Part shown: positions 62,651 to 64,000 of the stretch, one piece after another
How positions within the stretch are numbered: position 1 is the stretch's first letter
Layout: the number at the start of each line of letters is the position of its first letter
Source: Embleya hyalina
Lineage (GTDB): Bacteria; Actinomycetota; Actinomycetes; Streptomycetales; Streptomycetaceae
DNA length: 64,000 nucleotides
Assembly (NCBI RefSeq): GCF_003967355.1
Contig: NZ_BIFH01000022.1
Location: 274,492 to 338,491 of the forward strand
Reading direction: 5' to 3'
Position numbers and translations under genes: made by a program
The notes under the pieces: generated by a model
Seen by the model: the letters and a program-made list of their open reading frames with translations, nothing else
What the model was told of the DNA's origin: nothing
The model's database searches: none

Positions 62651-64000
62651 CCGCACCCGATTCCGCCACGAACCCTTCCGCGACCACCGATGCCGCGCCA
62701 CCTCCGGTGAAGGACACCTGCCCAACCTGTCACCGGCTGCGCCGGCTGCGCCCCGATACCGGCCGCTGCCCCTGGTGTTCGCGGCCCTGCACCCTCTGTG
62801 GCGCCCCACGCAGATCCACCGAACAAGCGTGCGCGGCATGCCGACGCCGATCCGCCGGACAACGGGCCCGAGGGCCCTGCCAGCACTGCGGACGCCGACG
62901 CGTCCTCGACGCGGCGACCCAGCGCTGCCGAGCCTGCGTCGATCCCGCCATCGCACCACCTCCGGCACCCTGTGAACGGTGCGGAACCAGCGGTCAGTGG
63001 GCCAAGAGTCTTTGCAAGCGCTGCTACGAGCACTCACCACACACGGTCTTGTCCCGCGCGGCCGGTTGGGCCGAGCGCATGCCCACCATGCCCTCCTGGT
63101 GGAACGACCTCGCCGCCCATCTCGCGGGGCATCGTCACCCGATATACGCGGCCGACATCGTCGCCACCACGGCACGGTTGATCCTCGACACCTCGACCCA
63201 CAACCCCCACCGCCTCCTCGCCCACGCCACCCACGACGCCCCCGAACTCGTCGGAGCAATCACCGACTTCTTCCACACCCACGGCCACCTCGACCCACCA
63301 CCGGCCCTCGCCGACCAGCAGGCGGCAGCCCGCCGCGCCCGCCGGATCCAGGCCACACCCGCCCCGCTGCGCCCCCACGTCGCGGAGTTCGCCGAGTTTC
63401 TCCTGCTCCAGCGCGAGCAAGCCGAGCACCTGGGACTACGGCCCAACCAGCCGAAGACCATCGAGATTCGCCTGGCCGGGGTCCGTGACCTGGCTCGTCA
63501 CCTCCACGCATCAGGCCACACGAGCTGGGCGAGCGTCACCACCGCCGACCTGGAGTCCTTCCTGGCCGTCGACTCCGCCCTCCGCGCCTCTCGACTGGCG
63601 GGACTGCGTCAGTTCTTCGCGTACGCCCACCGCTCCAGGGCCATCCTTCACAACCCCACCGACCCGATATCCGCCGCACAGCAGAGGGGATTCCACGGCC
63701 CGACCCTCACTCCGTCCCGGCAGCGCACCCTGTACCGGAGGTGGACCACCCGCCACGACATTCACCCTCACGAGGCTTTCATCGGACTTGCCGCCCTGCT
63801 CCACGCGGCAAGCATCACCGAATTGCGCCTGCTCGCCGACACGGGAATCGATCCCTCCTGCCGGAGCGTCCGGTTCCCCGGCAGATCGGTGGCTCTCCCA
63901 CTCGACGAGGCGACCTGGACGGCACTGCAACGCTGTCGAGACCACCGATACCGACTCGGCACGGAGAATCCTCACCTGCTGTCGGCGTCGTGTGAAATCG
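62647..64000 (+). CDS. Large zinc-ribbon protein of the recombinase unit (partial)
   Basis: GTG 62647 overlapping the HTH stop; at least 451 aa, running off the window end. Four zinc ribbons lie in residues ~25-130: CPTCH..CPWC, CTLCG..CAAC, CQHCG..CRAC, CERCG..CKRC. The helical middle (PHVAEFAEFLLLQREQAEHLGLRP, KTIEIRLAGVRDLARHLHASG, LRASRLAGLRQFFAYAHR) resembles the core-binding domain of tyrosine recombinases, but the catalytic part is not in view or is degenerate. Probably an accessory or second recombinase in the same element. Confidence 0.75.
   Translation, partial: MTAPDSATNPSATTDAAPPPVKDTCPTCHRLRRLRPDTGRCPWCSRPCTLCGAPRRSTEQACAACRRRSAGQRARGPCQHCGRRRVLDAATQRCRACVDPAIAPPPAPCERCGTSGQWAKSLCKRCYEHSPHTVLSRAAGWAERMPTMPSWWNDLAAHLAGHRHPIYAADIVATTARLILDTSTHNPHRLLAHATHDAPELVGAITDFFHTHGHLDPPPALADQQAAARRARRIQATPAPLRPHVAEFAEFLLLQREQAEHLGLRPNQPKTIEIRLAGVRDLARHLHASGHTSWASVTTADLESFLAVDSALRASRLAGLRQFFAYAHRSRAILHNPTDPISAAQQRGFHGPTLTPSRQRTLYRRWTTRHDIHPHEAFIGLAALLHAASITELRLLADTGIDPSCRSVRFPGRSVALPLDEATWTALQRCRDHRYRLGTENPHLLSASCEI

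Noticed and set aside
1..64000. tRNA, rRNA or CRISPR features
   Set aside because: No T-loop consensus in a foldable context, no rRNA-like conserved stretch and no regularly spaced repeats were seen.

Overview
The window is high-GC actinomycete DNA. GC-biased third codon positions, frequent GTG starts, a TTA codon in a large LuxR-type regulator, a SARP regulator, a terpene synthase and a lanthipeptide cluster all point to a Streptomycetales-type host (Streptomyces, Embleya or Kitasatospora-like). The density of broken genes, insertion sequences, toxin-antitoxin pairs and transposon debris suggests an accessory region such as a chromosome arm or large plasmid. No rRNA, tRNA or CRISPR array was seen.

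Layout. 0-11 kb: S1-domain protein with a 5' frameshift, two secreted serine proteases on the minus strand, a large ATP-binding LuxR regulator carrying a TTA codon, and a secreted metalloprotease. 11-25.5 kb: small unrecognised genes, a HEAT-repeat protein, an ArgJ/OAT-type acetyltransferase, an HTH-WD40 protein, a peptidase-inhibitor-like secreted protein, a cupin protein with a palindromic operator candidate, LysR and transposase remnants, and a first toxin-antitoxin pair.

25.6-35.2 kb is the centrepiece: a complete-looking class II two-peptide lanthipeptide cluster on the minus strand. From upstream to downstream it holds a SARP regulator, an alpha precursor with a CTLTKEC motif, a beta precursor ending CPTTACSSKC, a hairpin, a first LanM, a C39-peptidase ABC transporter (LanT) and a second LanM. 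The two precursors are both shorter than typical gene-calling cut-offs. LanM1, LanT and LanM2 are translationally coupled. No dedicated LanFEG immunity transporter is present.

35.4-37.8 kb holds three nested insertion sequences: an IS1182-type element with 17-bp inverted repeats and a 7-bp target duplication inside an IS3-type transposase, which itself truncates an IS5-type transposase. An MFS exporter and divergent AraC regulator follow. 40-52 kb mixes transposon debris (TniB-type ATPase, TniA/TniB fusion remnant, an ISL3 element) with an aerolysin-like candidate pore-forming protein, a MazF-type toxin-antitoxin pair with a clear operator, a frameshifted TMEM175-type channel, and remains of polymorphic toxin/immunity loci.

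52-64 kb: a terpene synthase lacking a recognisable DDxxD motif, a Doc/Fic-like toxin-antitoxin pair, unrecognised genes, a TniQ remnant, an intact TniA-like transposase followed by a TniB ATPase that is cut off, and then a three-gene unit (tyrosine recombinase, small HTH protein, large four-zinc-ribbon protein) that appears to have interrupted tniB and runs off the end of the window.
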